A program made the position numbers and the translations under genes. Under the pieces are notes generated by a model that was given only the letters and a program-made list of their open reading frames with translations, did no database searches and had not been told where the DNA came from. DNA of 64,000 nt from Pachyseris speciosa (Eukaryota > Cnidaria > Anthozoa > Scleractinia > Pachyseridae): assembly GCA_016490735.1 (NCBI GenBank), contig JAEMWC010000021.1, forward strand, positions 1,902,501-1,966,500, in the 5' to 3' direction. Each line of letters opens with the position of its first letter. The first letter of the stretch is position 1. Of this stretch, positions 22,727-35,362 are shown piece after piece.

Positions 22727-23941
22727 CACCAATAACAATATCGACAACTATGACGATAACGAAAAGTGATGACGATAACGCTAACGATAACGATAACGAT
22801 AAATAATAGCAGAGCTCCGGCGGCCGAAAGGGCCGCCAAGCGGAGCACCAGGCTTCCTCGAGATTAAGTTCACGAAAAGAGGAAACAATGAGGAGTTTGT
22901 TAAATCGAATTTAAGATTCCACACACTCTTATGATTTATTGCGCTTTGATAATCTGTAGTCACGAGTCAAGTTCATTTTAAAATTAGTTAATTATTCCCT
23001 TTCCATATTAAAGTTATAATAAGTACGCGATTAAAGAGCGTGTATAAGCTTAAAGTTTGACCCTTACAGTAACCTTTTAGGCAGTGGCATTTAGTTGCGT
23101 TTTTCTTGACGTTTTAGTCATAAAGACAGCTTTAATTTCTTTAGTGATCGGTCGCTTGGTTGAGGTTAGAGTATAGTGTAGCTCGTGATGGGCACTATTG
23201 TTGATTAGCCCGCTCTAGTCGACAGTGATTTGAAGCCATAACTGGGTCTTCGCTCGCTTTGTAGTTTGACTTCATGTTGCTTTACTGTGATCTTACTGGA
23301 CAATGTTGCTGCAGTAGTCGAGCCCTTGAGCAGGAGCTACTCGTATAATGAACGGTTGTAGCGCCTCGAAACAATTAGCCCACTTATATATTATAGGTTA
23401 TATTGAAAAAGGATTTCATGTCTTGAAGTTTCAAACGATCGAAACAAGTAACCCAGTTAGAACAATAACATGGAAAATGCTTTAGAACTACTAAGTGAGT
23501 TGTATCTGCGCTTAAACGTCTTATACACACACGGTCTCATTTTTGGTTGTTCTGTTAGTATTACTTGTCTCTTTCCGAATTATGGCTGCGAACGCTCTCG
23601 GTCGTTGTTTCTCTTTCATTGATTCGGCGAACCTTTTTCCCGAGCCAAGCTTAACTTCTTTACTTACTTTCTCAAGGGATTAAGAGATTCAGAAACACTA
23701 ACCCTATGTCTATCCGTCAGTGGCAGTAGGGGTAACTTTGGCAGGATGGTTAACTGATACCATCACGAAGTGAAGAATTCCTAAGCATCTTAGTAGTTAT
23801 GGTTCAGTATTATTTCTAGTTTTGCTTTTCAAGGAGACGATGTCGATGAGTCCCCTGATTCATTCTTCCTAATTTAATTAGGCTACTTTAGAGACTATTA
23901 TTCATAGCAAACTTTAACCTCTGTTTTACTATTTCTTACAG

Positions 23942-23962
23942 AAATGTTAAAAAGACTTCAAG
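23942..23962 (+). CDS. Candidate 21-nt microexon, heptad EMLKRLQ
   Basis: It has the same sequence and splice sites as the copy at 13,105, about 10.8 kb upstream. It is the last microexon on the + strand before the palindrome centre. Confidence 0.45.
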
Positions 23963-24339
23963 GTAAGCCCAGTAGCATGTCTTCAATAGGTACGCGATTA
24001 AAGAGTGTGTGTAAGTTTTAATATTAACACCATAAAGGGGTACTGTCACGACAATTCCTGTTATAAGTTTGTTGAGATCATTACTTGGAAGAAAGGAAAC
24101 TAGTATTATTTTACAGTGATTTTTGCAAGGCACAATGACAAAACTTGAAAACTGTTAAACTAACAGTTAACAAGTTGTAATCCATTTCCTCCTCGTCATC
24201 GGTTGCGATAGAGAACCGCAAATAGTTTCAGTGCATGAGTCAAGTGCTTTGCAAGAAAACAGCAAAATGTTTGCAACATTTTAATGTTCCAAACACATAT
24301 TGTAGTTTTTTCAAATTCCGTGACAGTGCCCCTTTAAGC

Positions 24340-24675
24340 AATTTTTAGTCGTGGATACGCGAGGCGCAGGAACGACTGTTGTTGGGGTCAGATTATGCAA
24401 ATTTGTCACTCTCATTCAGATGTAAACAAATCGATATGTCAACGGCAGACAAAATAGATATCGATTTTCCGATATATGGCCGGAACACCTCTATCCGCTT
24501 TCCGAAGTAAGTCCCAGGAGCAACACTCGAACCGATGAACGGAATGAAAAAAGTAAAGTAAAGTAACTTTATTTCAGCTCGGATCGAACGAATAAACGGC
24601 AAAAGGAGCGTTCGATCAAACAGCCAGACGGCGAAAGAAATTATAAACAACATTCCGTCACAAAAGCAGGTTCTA
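24340..24675 (+). repeat. C module, copy 2
   Basis: It is nearly identical to copy 1. The short open frame here is interrupted: the codon equivalent to TAT in the other copies is TAA (near 24,509). Confidence 0.85.
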
Positions 24676-25959
24676 TGGCGCGTATTTCTTATCAAAATTC
24701 AACTTTTCGCTCGTTTTACAAGTTTGGCATTCGCCTTTTCAATTGGACGTTCGTTTTATTCATTTCGACATTCGTTTTATTCGCTTCGGCATTCGTTTTT
24801 CAAGGTGGACATTCGTTTTACATAAACAGCATTCTTTTTTAAGACCGACATTGTTTTTACATAAAACAGCATTTGTTTTTTTTTTTTTTTTCAAGTTCTT
24901 CTATACCGTCCGTTCAACATTCGTTTTAGCGACATTCGTTTTGGCGACATTCGTTTTGTTTTTTCGCAATAAACTGTGGGATTTGAAGATTTCGCGCCAT
25001 GCAAGCATTCTCTGCTGCAGAGGGAAGATGTGTTCGATAGCGGTTAACGAGAAATTCTTTGTTTTGTAGCTTTTTGTTAGCATTTTTATCCCGGCCATGA
25101 CTGCCCGAGATCGATTAGAACGGTGCAAAAACGTCCTTGAGCAGGTGGTGAGCGAACTGGGAGACAACTCCAGTTACAACTCATCTACGAGTCCCCCGAC
25201 GCCAAGGTCGACGAATTCAGCAGAAAGTTCAGCTTCGTTGACGGTGGAACCATCTCCGAGCACATCCACAAGCGCCAGTTCCACGAAGAACACCGACCTT
25301 TGTGACACAAATCTTAGGCCTTCCTGGAGCACCAGTGTACTCAACTTCGGGTTGAAAAGAAAAGTTTTGTTTGGACTCATCCACTTCACTAAGCAAATCG
25401 ACGACAGCTCTTAACTCAGCTTTCGTAGCATCCTCCACGATGTTGACTGAAGCAAGGCGAACGGCATGGTGGTACAGCAAATTTCCACAGGTCAACATGT
25501 TGTCGATATTCCATCATCGAAGTTACTAGAGTGATTTAACACTTCCAATAAAGAACAGACTCTTCAAAGAAAAGCCTCCCTTACGGTCACCATTTCCTTT
25601 GAGCGCTCGACCCAGTGTCTGGCAGGAAATCTTCAAAAAAACAAAACGAATGTCGCCAAAACGAACGTCGCTAAAATGAATGTTGAACGGACGGTATAGA
25701 AGAACTTGAAAAAAAAAACATTGTGTAAAACGAATGTCGAAGTTAAGTCTTGACAAACAAATGCTGTTTTATGTAAAAACAATGTCGATCTTAAAAAACG
25801 AATGCTGTTTATGTAAAACGAATGTCCACCTTGAAAAAACGAATGCCGAAGCGAATAAAACGAGTGTCGAAATGAATAAAACGAACGTCCAATTGAAAAG
25901 GCGAATGCCAAACTTGTAAAACGAGCGAAAAGTTGAATTTTGATAAGATATACGCGCCA
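24676..25959 (+). mobile_element. E element copy 2, 1,284 bp
   Basis: TA-flanked ends TGGCGCGTAT and ATACGCGCCA are present. It is the longest copy; both CATTCG-type arms are complete. It forms the inner end of the left palindrome arm. Confidence 0.75.
25097..25414 (+). CDS. 105-codon open frame in E copy 2
   Basis: The frame is the same as at 3,783 with single changes, for instance Gly for Glu at residue 23 and Leu for Val in the TDVCD motif. The overlapping opposite-strand relic is also present (25,174-25,498). No domain recognised. Confidence 0.25.
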   Translation: MTARDRLERCKNVLEQVVSELGDNSSYNSSTSPPTPRSTNSAESSASLTVEPSPSTSTSASSTKNTDLCDTNLRPSWSTSVLNFGLKRKVLFGLIHFTKQIDDSS

Positions 25960-26740
25960 TAAGCTTCTGCTACGTTCATCCAATTCACAATCTGTGGAAA
26001 AAATATGAGCCGTTCTCTTCAACCCAAGATATTTTCCAAGTGTGCACAGAAATTGATGACGGAAACTTTTGGCACAAATATAGCTGCATTCGCGAAGCCA
26101 TTTTTAGCGTTGGAAATAACATTCTAAAGCCAGGTTTCCATATGATCGTCCGGATCGTCCCGATCGTCCCAGTCGTTTCCAAAAATTTCGAAACGATCTG
26201 GACGACTGAGACGATTGCTGGTTTCCATATGATCGTCTCGATCGCTTCAAATACTTGTTTTCTGCCGCCATTTTGAAATGGAGCACGTGAAATAAGAGTG
26301 ATGACTTCTGGGATAGCCTTCGATCGTCCCGATCGTCTCAGTCGTCTGAGAGCGTTTCCATATGATCGCTTCCTCGAATTTACACGATCGTCCGATCGTC
26401 CGGATAGAACTCAATTCTATCCAAGCGATCGAGGTCATGTCAGTCGTCCGGGTCGTCTGCGATCGTCTGGGTAGCGTTTCCATATGATCGTCCAGATCGT
26501 CTGAACATTTTTTGAGACGACTGGGACGATCCGGACGATCATATGGAAACCAGGCTTAACGAGATCAACGCAAACTAAAATCAAATTATCTTTTTTGTGG
26601 CGCCATCACGTCTAGCCACAATGCTTTGAGAAATACTTTTCGTTTTAACTAAAAGCGTCATTTTTTCAGTAAAAGTTTTGAATGAAACTTTTTTCCTTTA
26701 ATATCCAAAAACATGGCATCAATGATTCTTTAAGAAAATA
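25960..26740. repeat. Palindrome spacer between inverted E copies
   Basis: The spacer consists of the roughly 340-bp segment that normally flanks E in B arms, split by a 429-bp MITE. At its right end TTAAGAAAA joins straight to TATGGCGCG, the end of E copy 3, instead of continuing into the B arm. That junction is the breakpoint of the large inversion. Confidence 0.8.
26128..26556 (+). mobile_element. MITE, Harbinger-like, TAA duplication, 429 bp
   Basis: TAA (26,125-26,127) precedes AGCCAGGTTTCCATATG and TAA (26,557-26,559) follows CATATGGAAACCAGGCT. Homologous sites near 4,810, 14,200 and 41,522 read ATTCTAACGAG or its complement without the insert. A 3-bp TAA target fits PIF/Harbinger elements. 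The inside is built of repeated TTTCCATATGATCG and GATCGTCC words. No transposase. Confidence 0.8.
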
Positions 26741-27986
26741 TGGCGCGTATATCTTATCAAAATTCAACTTTTCGCTTGTTTTACAAGTTTGACATTCGCC
26801 TTTTCAATTGGACGTTCGTTTTATTCATTTCGACATTCGTTTTATTCGCTTCGGCATTCGTTTTTCAAGGTGGACATTCGTTTTACATAAACAGCATTCG
26901 TTTTTTAAGATCGACATTGTTTTTACATAAAACAGCATTTGTTTGTCAAGACTTAAGTTCGACATTCCTTTTACACAATGTTTTTTTTTTCAAGTTCTTC
27001 TATACCGTCCGTTCAACATTCATTTTAGCGACGTTTGTTTTGGCGACATTCGTTTTGTTTTTTTGAAGATTTCCTGCCAGACACTGGGTCGAGCGCTCAA
27101 AGGAAATGGTGACCGTAAGGGAGGCTTTTCTTTGAAGAGTCTGTTCTTTATTGGAAGTGTTAAATCACTCTAGTAACTTCGATGATGGAATATCGACAAC
27201 ATGTTGACCTGTGGAAATTTGCTGTACCACCATGCCGTTCGCCTTGCTTCAGTCAACATCGTGGAGGATGCTACGAAAGCTGAGTTAAGAGCTGTCGTCG
27301 ATTTGCTTAGTGAAGTGGATGAGTCCAAACAAAACTTTTCTTTTCAACCCGAAGTTGAGTACACTGGTGCTCCAGGAAGGCCTAAGATTTGTGTCACAAA
27401 CGTCGGTGTTCTTCGTGGAACTGGCGCTTGTGGATGTGCTAGGAGATGGTTCCACCGTCAACGAAGCTGAACTTTCTGCTGAATTCGTCGACCTTGGCGT
27501 CGGGGGACTCGTGGATGAGTTGTAACTGGAGTTGTATTCCAGTTCGCTCACCACCTGCTCAAGGACGTTTTTGCACCGTTCTAATCGATCTCGGGCAGTC
27601 ATGGCCGGGATAAAAATGCTAACAAAAAGCTACAAAACAACGAATTTCTCGTTAACCGCTATCGAACACATCTTCCCTCTGCAGCAGAGAATGCTTGCAT
27701 GGCGGGAAATCTTCAAATCCCACAGTGCATTGCGAAAAAACAAAACGAATGTCGCCAAACCGAACGTCGCTAAAACGAATGTTGAACGGACGGTATAGAA
27801 GAACTTGAAAAAAAAAAAAACAAAAACAAATGCTGTTTTATGTAAAAACAATGTCGGTCTTAAAAAACGAATGCTGTTTATGTAAAACGAATGTCGAAAT
27901 GAATAAAACGAACGTCCAATTGAAAAGGCGAATGCCAAACTTGTAAAACGAGCGAAAAGTTGAATTTTGATAAGAAATACGCGCCA
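26741..27986 (-). mobile_element. E element copy 3, inverted, 1,246 bp
   Basis: It has TA-flanked TGGCGCGTAT ends and is the inverted counterpart of copy 2 across the spacer. Its closest relative is copy 4 at 41,689, with the same length and nearly the same sequence. Confidence 0.75.
27285..27602 (-). CDS. 105-codon open frame in E copy 3
   Basis: Same frame as in copy 1 with Tyr for Asp at residue 24 (SELEYNS). Flanked on the opposite strand by the GAPGRPKICVT-containing relic (27,201-27,525). Confidence 0.25.
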   Translation of the reverse strand: MTARDRLERCKNVLEQVVSELEYNSSYNSSTSPPTPRSTNSAESSASLTVEPSPSTSTSASSTKNTDVCDTNLRPSWSTSVLNFGLKRKVLFGLIHFTKQIDDSS

Positions 27987-28323
27987 TAGAAGCTGCTCTT
28001 GTGACGGAATATTGTTTATAATTTCTTTCGCCGTCTGGCTGTTTGATCGAACGCTCCTTTTGCCGTTTATTCGTTCGATCCGAGCTGAAATAAAGTTACT
28101 TTACTTTACTTTTTTCATTCCGTTCATCGGTTCGACTGTTGCTCCTGGGACATACTTCGGAAAGCGGATAGAGGTGTTCCGGCCATATATCGGAAAATCG
28201 ATATCTATTTTGTCTGCCGTTGACATATCGATTTGTTTACATCTGAATGAGAGTGACAAATTTGCATAATCTGACCCCCAACAACAGTCGTTCCTGCGCC
28301 TCGCGTATCCACGACTAAAAATT
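27987..28323 (-). repeat. C module, copy 3, inverted
   Basis: Inverted relative to 13,506-13,839 and almost identical to it. The short open frame is intact on the - strand. Confidence 0.85.
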
Positions 28324-29141
28324 GCTTAAAGGGGCACTGTCAAGGAATTTGAAAAAACTACAATATGTGTTTGGAACATTAAAATGTTGCAAACATTTTG
28401 CTGTTTTCTTGCAAAGCACTTGACTCATGCACTGAAACTATTTGCGGTTCTCTATCGCAACCGATGACGAGGAGGAAATGGATTACAACTTGTTAACTGT
28501 TAGTTTAACAGTTTTCAAGTTTTGTCATTGTGCCTTGCAAAAATCACTGTAAAATAATACTAGTTTCCTTTCTTCCAAGTAATGATCTCAACAAACTTAT
28601 AACAGGAATTGTCGTGACAGTACCCCTTTATGGTGTTAATATTAAAACTTACACACACTCTTTAATCGCGTACCTATTAAAGACCTGCTTAATATACTAC
28701 TAACAAGGTTATAACGAATTGACAGACAGCTCTTCACGAGCTTAGCATCTGGACTTACCTTAACCATAACTCAAGGAAAGAGACGATAAGAGTAATTGAA
28801 ATGATTTTAATTGATTTAAAGAAATCGCTGCAACTGACGGCTATACATAAGGTTAACGTTTCTGAATCCCTTAATCCCTTGAGAAAGTTTTTATGAAGTT
28901 ATGGTTGGCTAGGGAAAAGGGTTTACGAATCAACGAAAGAGAAATGATGAAGGAGAGTGTACGCAATCATAACTCGGAAAGAAAAAACTAAAGTCAAAGA
29001 AACATTTAAGGAAATGAGACGGAAAAGACGTTCTCAAAAGCGCCGAGACGACTCACTTAATCAGTAGTCCTAAGACATACAAGTAACAAGGTTAAAACAA
29101 CTTGAAAAGTAGCTCTTCACGAGCTTATAATCTGGGCTTAC

Positions 29142-29162
29142 CTTGAAATCTTTTTAACATTT
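29142..29162 (-). CDS. Candidate 21-nt microexon, heptad EMLKRFQ
   Basis: On the - strand it has acceptor TATTTCTTACAG and donor GTAAGCCC. It differs from the left-arm EMLKRLQ copies by Phe for Leu, another hydrophobic exchange. Confidence 0.45.
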
Positions 29163-29709
29163 CTGTAAGAAATAGTAAAACAGAGGTTAAAGTTTGCTAT
29201 GAATAATAGTATCTAAAGTAGCCTCTGAGTCATTAAATTAGGAAGGATGAATGAGGGACTCATCGACATCGTCTACTTCAAAAGCAAAACTAGAAATAAT
29301 ACTGAACCATAACTACTAAGATGCTTAGAAATTCTTCACTTCGTGATGGTATCAGTTAACCATCCTGCCAAAGTTACCCCTACTGCCACTGACGGATAGA
29401 CATAGGGTTAGTGTTTCTGAATCTCTTAATCCCTTGAGAAAGTAAGTAAAGAAGTTAAGCTTGGCTCGGGAAAAAGGTTCGCCGACTCAACGAAAGAGAA
29501 ACAACGACCGAGAGCGTTCGCAGCCATAATTCGGAAAGAGACAAGTAATACTAACAGAACAACCAAAAATGTGACCGTGTGTGTATAAGACGTTTAAGCG
29601 CAGATACAACTCACTTAGTAGTTCTAAAGCATTTTTCATGTTATTGTTCTAACTGGGTTGCTTGTTTCGCTCGTTTGAAACTTCAAGACATGAAATCCTT
29701 TTTCAATAT

Positions 29710-30016
29710 GTAATGGTAATACGACTGAGTGGAGTCCAATTCGGTCTGTAATCATACGTGTGATAACAAAATCGGACGACCGCGATGCGGGAGTCCGATT
29801 TGTTTATCACGAGTATTATTACAGACCGAATTGGACGACACGAAGTCTTATTACCAATTAATCATAAAAATTACAATTTCCGAGAAAAGAGGAAGAGCCA
29901 AGTTGTAAAAGGGAAGGAAATTTTGCATTGAAAGACTGACGAAGGAAGCGTAAATTGTTTAATGTCGCTCTGACATTGACTACGATCAAAATGTATGCTG
30001 ATTGTCAGCAAGGTTG

Positions 30017-30049
<33 letters not shown>

Positions 30050-30231
30050 GATTGGTTGATTTAAAATACTACTTTGAATGTGATTGGCTTATTGAACTGT
30101 CCGATAACAAACTGTCCAATAACAAAGTGTCTAATAACAAACTGTCCGATAACAACTTGGCACGTGAATTAGTGGAAAATAGGAGCTTTTTAAACCAATC
30201 ACAATCGAGGAAATCGTAATTTTTATGATTA
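29710..30231 (+). mobile_element. Composite fold-back repeat insertion, 522 bp
   Basis: Alignment with the uninterrupted D sequence (CAATATAACCTATA at the inverted site near 12,560) delimits the insert. Its left part (29,714-29,856) is a near-perfect hairpin starting TGGTAATACGACTGAG and ending TCTTATTACCA. Its right part is bounded by TTAATCATAAAAATTAC (29,857 on) and the inverted form at 30,215-30,231. It also holds direct repeats of GTGATTGGTTGATTTAAA and CTGTCCGATAACAAA. I recall this as a widespread coral repeat. No target duplication is evident. Confidence 0.75.
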
Positions 30232-30899
30232 AACCTATATTATATAAGTGGGCTAATTGTTTCGAGGCGCTACAACCGTTCATTACGAGTAGCTCCTGCT
30301 CAAGGGCTCGACTACTGCAGCAACATTGTCCAGTAAGATCACAGTAAAGCAACATGAAGTCAAACTACAAAGCGAGCGAAGACCCAGTTATGGCTTCAAA
30401 TCACTGCCGACTAGAGCGGGCTAATCAACAATAGTGCCTATCACGAGCTACACTATACTCTAACCTCAACCAAGCGACCGATCACTAAAGAAATTAAAGC
30501 TGTCTTTATGACTAAAACGTCAAGAAAAACGCAACTAAATGCCACTGCCTAAAAGGTTACTGCAAGGGTCAAACTTTAAGCTTATACACGCTCTTTAATC
30601 GCGTACTTATTATAACTTTAATATGGAAAGGGATAATTAGTTAATTTTAAAATGAACTTGACTCGTGACCACAGATTATCAAAGCGTAATAAATCATAAG
30701 AGTGTGGAATCTGAAATTCGATTTAACAAACTCCTCATTGTTTCCTCTTTTCGTGAACTTTATCTCGAGGAAGCCTGGTGCTCCGCTTGGCGGCCCTTTC
30801 GGCCGCCGGAGCTCTGCTATCATTTATCGTTATCGTTATCGTTAGCGTTATCTTCATCATTTATCGTTATCGTCATAGTTGTCGATATTGTTATTGGTG

Positions 30900-30900
<1 letters not shown>

Positions 30901-30953
<53 letters not shown>
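30901..30953 (+). repeat. (TTA)n microsatellite
   Basis: About 17 TTA units; this is the inverted homologue of the tract at 22,677. Confidence 0.9.
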
Positions 30954-31747
30954 TACTTTACTTTACTTTTACAATAAGAGTGTGTAGGATCTGAAAATCA
31001 ATTTAACAAACTCCTCATTGTTTCCTCTTTTCGTGAACTTTATCTCGAGGAAGCCTGGCCTCATTTTTTAAGCAATCAATCTCTATACCCGCAAAGGGAA
31101 GGACGTGATCGAGGCCCACCTTCTTTTTTTCCCACTACGAGCTACATTATACTCTAACCTCTCAACCGATCACTAAAGAAATTAAAGCTTTCTTTATGAC
31201 TAAAAGTCAAGAAAAACGCAACTAAATGCCAATACCTAAAATTTGTTTAAAGGGGAAATGTCACGCAATTCGGATAAACACAAATATGTGTTTTGAACAC
31301 TAAAATGTTCCAAAGATTTTTGCAGTTTTCCTGTAAAGCACATAATATGTGTTCTGAAACTATTCGCGGTTGTCTGTGCCCACCGATGACAAGGAGGAAA
31401 TGGATTAAGCTTGAAAAACAGTTAGGTTAACAGCTTTCAAGTTTTGTCTTTATCTCTTGGAAAAATCACTGTAAAATAATACTAGATTCCTTTTTTCCAA
31501 GAAATGATTTGAAATCAATCTTTTCGTGTCCCTTGGCCTGTTCATGTAATACACAAAGTACTTCCTCACAATCTGAACAAACTTATAACAGGAATTGTCG
31601 TGACAGTACCCCCTTAATGGCGTTAATATTAAAACTTACCGTGACACACTCTTTAATGGCGTACCTATTAAAAGACATGCTTATACTACTAACAAGGTTA
31701 TAACGAATTGACAGACAGCTCTTCACGAGCTTACAATCTTGACTTAC

Positions 31748-31768
31748 CTTCACGCTGTTTTTTCCAAT
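31748..31768 (-). CDS. Candidate 21-nt microexon, heptad DWKKQRE
   Basis: On the - strand the acceptor is GTTTTTGCAG and the donor is GTAAGTCAAG. Split codon G|AT gives Asp; the remainder WKKQRE matches the left-arm exon at 20,873. Confidence 0.5.
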
Positions 31769-31918
31769 CTGCAAAAACAAGACAAACAGAGGTTAAAGCT
31801 TGTTACGGATAATAGTATCGAAAGTTGTCTTATTGAATTAAGAAGGGTCAATCAGGAAATACATCAAAGTAATCGTCACTCTCAAAAACAAAAACAACAA
31901 CAACAACAACCAAACCAA

Positions 31919-31968
<50 letters not shown>
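31919..31968 (+). repeat. (AAT)n microsatellite
   Basis: About 16 units preceded by (CAA)n and CAAACCAAAA interruptions. Confidence 0.9.
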
Positions 31969-31970
<2 letters not shown>

Positions 31971-32204
31971 GTACCGAGCCATAACTATTGACATGCCTAT
32001 TGGATGCCAAAAGGTTGCTTTGGTTCATATGAAGGTTGTGTGCGTTTAGTTTTTCGGCTATGACGATGGTTTTCAGCGATTTTCTTCTCATGTATGGTTC
32101 GTCCGCAACGTCATCGAATGAACAGACCTTTATTCTGTATGTCCTGTTAGCGTTATCGTCATCATTTATCGTTATCGTCATAGTTGTCGATATTGTTATT
32201 GGTG

Positions 32205-32206
<2 letters not shown>

Positions 32207-32255
<49 letters not shown>
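32207..32255 (+). repeat. (TTA)n microsatellite
   Basis: About 16 units; inverted homologue of the tract at 20,410 but longer. Confidence 0.9.
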
Positions 32256-32867
32256 TACTTTACTTTTACAATAAGAGTGTGTAGGATCTGAAAATCAATT
32301 TAACAAACTCCTCATTGTTTCCTCTTTTCGTGAACTTTATCTCGAGGAAGCCTGGCCTCATTTTTTAAGCAATCAATCTCTATACCCGCAAAGGGAAGGA
32401 CGTGATCGAGGCCCACCTTCTTTTTTTCCCACTACGAGCTACATTATACTCTAACCTCTCAACCGATCACTAAAGAAATTAAAGCTTTCTTTATGCCTAA
32501 AAGTCAAGAAAACGCAACTAACAGTTCATTGCGAGTAGCTCCCGCGCAAGACTGTTCAGTCGAACATTGTCCAGTAAGATCAAAATAAAGTGACGTGACG
32601 TCAAACTACAAAGTGAGCAAAGAAGCATTTATGGCTGAATCACTGTCGACTAGACCGGGCTTCACTAATCAATATTCATCAACTGTGCCCACTACGAACT
32701 ACATGATACTCTAATATCAACCGAGCGACCGATCACTAAAGAAATTAAAGCTGTCTTTATGACTATCAAGTCAAGAAAAACGAAACTAAAAGCCAATGCC
32801 TAAAAAAGTACTTCCTCACAATCTGAACAAACTTATAACTGGAATTGTCGTGACAGTATCCCCTTAA

Positions 32868-33516
32868 GGTGATTCCTTACATTTGCATCGCGCATTCTTA
32901 TTGCGCATAATTTATGGCGTCAGTTAGCGCGCGCTCGTGAACGCGCACATTGAAAACATGGCGGATTTGCCTTGAAATTGAGCTCTGTTAGTTGAAAAAT
33001 GGCGATAGCTCAACAACGAATATGGGCACCCCACCTTTTTTCCAGTCATTGTAATCAACTTATCATAAGCTTTTTGTGAGAAAAGACTGATCTGATTTCT
33101 ATCGCTGAAAATTGAATAAGTAAGGAAAATAGCAGATAAACTGTGGTCTTTTCTCTTTGAAGTTTAGTAACCATGTCAAGAAATTTGGTTCAAATATTTA
33201 ATCAAGGATTCAGCTTGCTGTCTAAATCAAACTTGAAATGTTTATTTGTGTCCACATCATGTATGGACTATAGTATAATGCGTGTTCTCATGATTTTGGG
33301 TTCACAAAGATGTTACAACAACTGGAAATGCGTTCTTACAATAAGCATCAAATAATGCTAACATGGGGCATATTCAATGCCTCACAGCTCCTAAATGAGC
33401 ATGCCCCCCCCCCCCCCCCCCTTCTTTATTTCGAAATCGAATTTCTCATATGATAAATATTGAGTGGACAAACTTTCAACAGAAATCTATTGCACTTTTA
33501 TTTCAGAGCAATTACC
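32868..33516 (+). mobile_element. F element, 649 bp
   Basis: TTAA-flanked. The C-run near 33,404-33,421 is uninterrupted in this copy. Confidence 0.75.
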
Positions 33517-33650
33517 TTAATGGCGTTAATATTAAAGAATACATGTACACGCTTTTTAATCGCGTACCTATTAAAAGACATGCTTATACCACTAACCAGG
33601 CTTAAAAAAATTAAAAGGCATCACTCTACGAGCTTATAATCTGGGCTTAC

Positions 33651-33671
33651 CTTCTTCCCATTTTTCCTCCA
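33651..33671 (-). CDS. Candidate 21-nt microexon, heptad VEEKWEE
   Basis: Identical on its strand to the + strand copy at 8,657. Acceptor TTCTTACAG, donor GTAAGCCCAG. Confidence 0.45.
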
Positions 33672-34647
33672 CTGTAAGAAATACAAAATAGAGAGGTTAA
33701 AGTCCGTAGCGGCACTATCTTAAAGTCCCTATTAACCATCTCCGAAACATAATACCCCCTAAACAACATGCTTACAAGAGGAATTAAAATGATCTCTATT
33801 GATTTAAAGAAATTGCTTTAACTGACGCATAGACATAGGGTTAGTGTTTCTGAATCTCTTCATCCCTTGAGAAAGTAAGTAAAAAAGTTAAGCTTGGCTC
33901 GGGAAAAAGGTTCGCCGAATCAACGAAAGAGAAACAACGACCGAGAGCGTTCGCAGCCATAATTCGGAAAGAGACAAGTATACTAACAGAACTACCAAAA
34001 ATGTGACCGCTAGAACACGTTTAATCGCAGATACAACTCACTTAATAGTTCTAAAGTATATTCCATGTTATTGTTCAAACTGGGTGTCTTGTCTCGCTCT
34101 TTTGAAACTTCAAGACATAAAATCCTTTCTCAATATAACCTATAATACATAAGTGAGCTAATTGTTTCGAGGCGCTATAACAGTTCATTGCGAGTAGCTC
34201 CCGCGCAAGACTGTTCAGTCGACTACTGCAGCAACATTGTCCAGTAAGATCAAAATAAAGTGACCTGACGTCAAACTACAAAATGTGCAAAGACGCATTT
34301 ATGGCTGAATCACTGTCGACTAGACCGGGCTTCACTAATCAATATTCATCAACTGTGGCCACTACGAACTACATGATACTCTAATCTCAACCGAGCGACC
34401 GATCACGAAAGAAATTAAAGCTGTCTTTATGACTAAAAAGTCAAGAAAAACGAAAGTAAAAGCCAATGCCTAAAAAAGTACTTCCTCACAATCTGAACAA
34501 ACTTATAACAGGAAGTGTCGTGACAGTACCCCTTTATGGCGTTAATATTAAAACTTACACACACTCTTTAATTGCGTACCCATTAAAAGACATGCTTATA
34601 CTACTAACAAGGTTATGACAAATTACGACCTTACAATCAGGGCTTAC

Positions 34648-34665
34648 CTTCACGTTTTTTCCTCT
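34648..34665 (-). CDS. Candidate 18-nt microexon, ERKKRE
   Basis: Same codon-deleted class as at 7,663, with donor GTAAGCCC. The unit to its left has no F at the TTAA-equivalent site (TTTATGG near 34,535). Confidence 0.45.
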
Positions 34666-35362
34666 CTGTAAGAACATGAAAATGAGAGGTTAAAGTTTGT
34701 TACGGATATTAGTACCGAAAGTTGTCTTATTGAATTAAGAAGGGTGAATCAGTAAACATCAAAGTAATCGTCACCCTCAAAAACAAAAAAAGTAATACCG
34801 AGCCATAACTATTAAGATGCCTAGAAATTCAAGAAGAAGGAGAAGTTTAAGCACATAGACAACTCATATAATAGTTCTAAGAGATTTCCACGTTATTGTT
34901 GAAACTGGGTGTCTTTTCTCGCTCTTGTCAAATTTCAAGACATGAAATCCTTCCTCAATATAACTTTTAATACATAAGTGGGCTAATTGTTTCGAGGCGC
35001 TATAACAGTTCATTGCGAGTAGCTCCCGCGCAAGACTGTTCAGTCGACTACTGCAGCAACATTGTCCAGTAATATCAAAATAAAGTCACGTGACGTCAAA
35101 CTACAAAGTGTGCAAAGACGCATTTATGGCTGAATCACTGTCGACTAGACCGGGCTTCACTAATCAATATTCATCAACTCTGGCCACTACGAACTACATG
35201 ATACTCTAATATCAACCGAGCGACCGATCACTAAAGACATTAAAGCTGTCTTTATGACTAAAAAGTCAAGAAAAACGAAAGTAAAAGCCAATGCCTAAAA
35301 AAGTACTTCCTCACAATCTGAACAAACTTATAACTGGAATTGTCGTGACAGTACCCCCTTAA

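Larger units (their letters stand above)
20141..24339 (+). repeat. D unit, copy 2
   Basis: This is a near-duplicate of 9,831-13,505 offset by about 10.8 kb. It contains microexons at 20,873, 21,862 and 23,942. The first two lie 989 bases apart instead of 451, because this copy lacks the 420-bp tandem form and retains an intervening stretch. Confidence 0.85.
28324..32519 (-). repeat. D unit, copy 3, inverted
   Basis: This copy reads as the reverse complement of the left D units. It carries microexons at 29,142 and 31,748, plus a degenerate unit near 28,757 where only a donor-like GTAAGTCC remains and the acceptor and exon core are lost. A 522-bp insertion is at 29,710. Confidence 0.85.

Noticed and set aside
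28757..28790. Donor-like GTAAGTCC in D copies 3 and 4 as an extra microexon
   Set aside because: No acceptor tract is present and only about 11 bases of exon-like sequence remain; recorded as a degenerate relic within the D entries.
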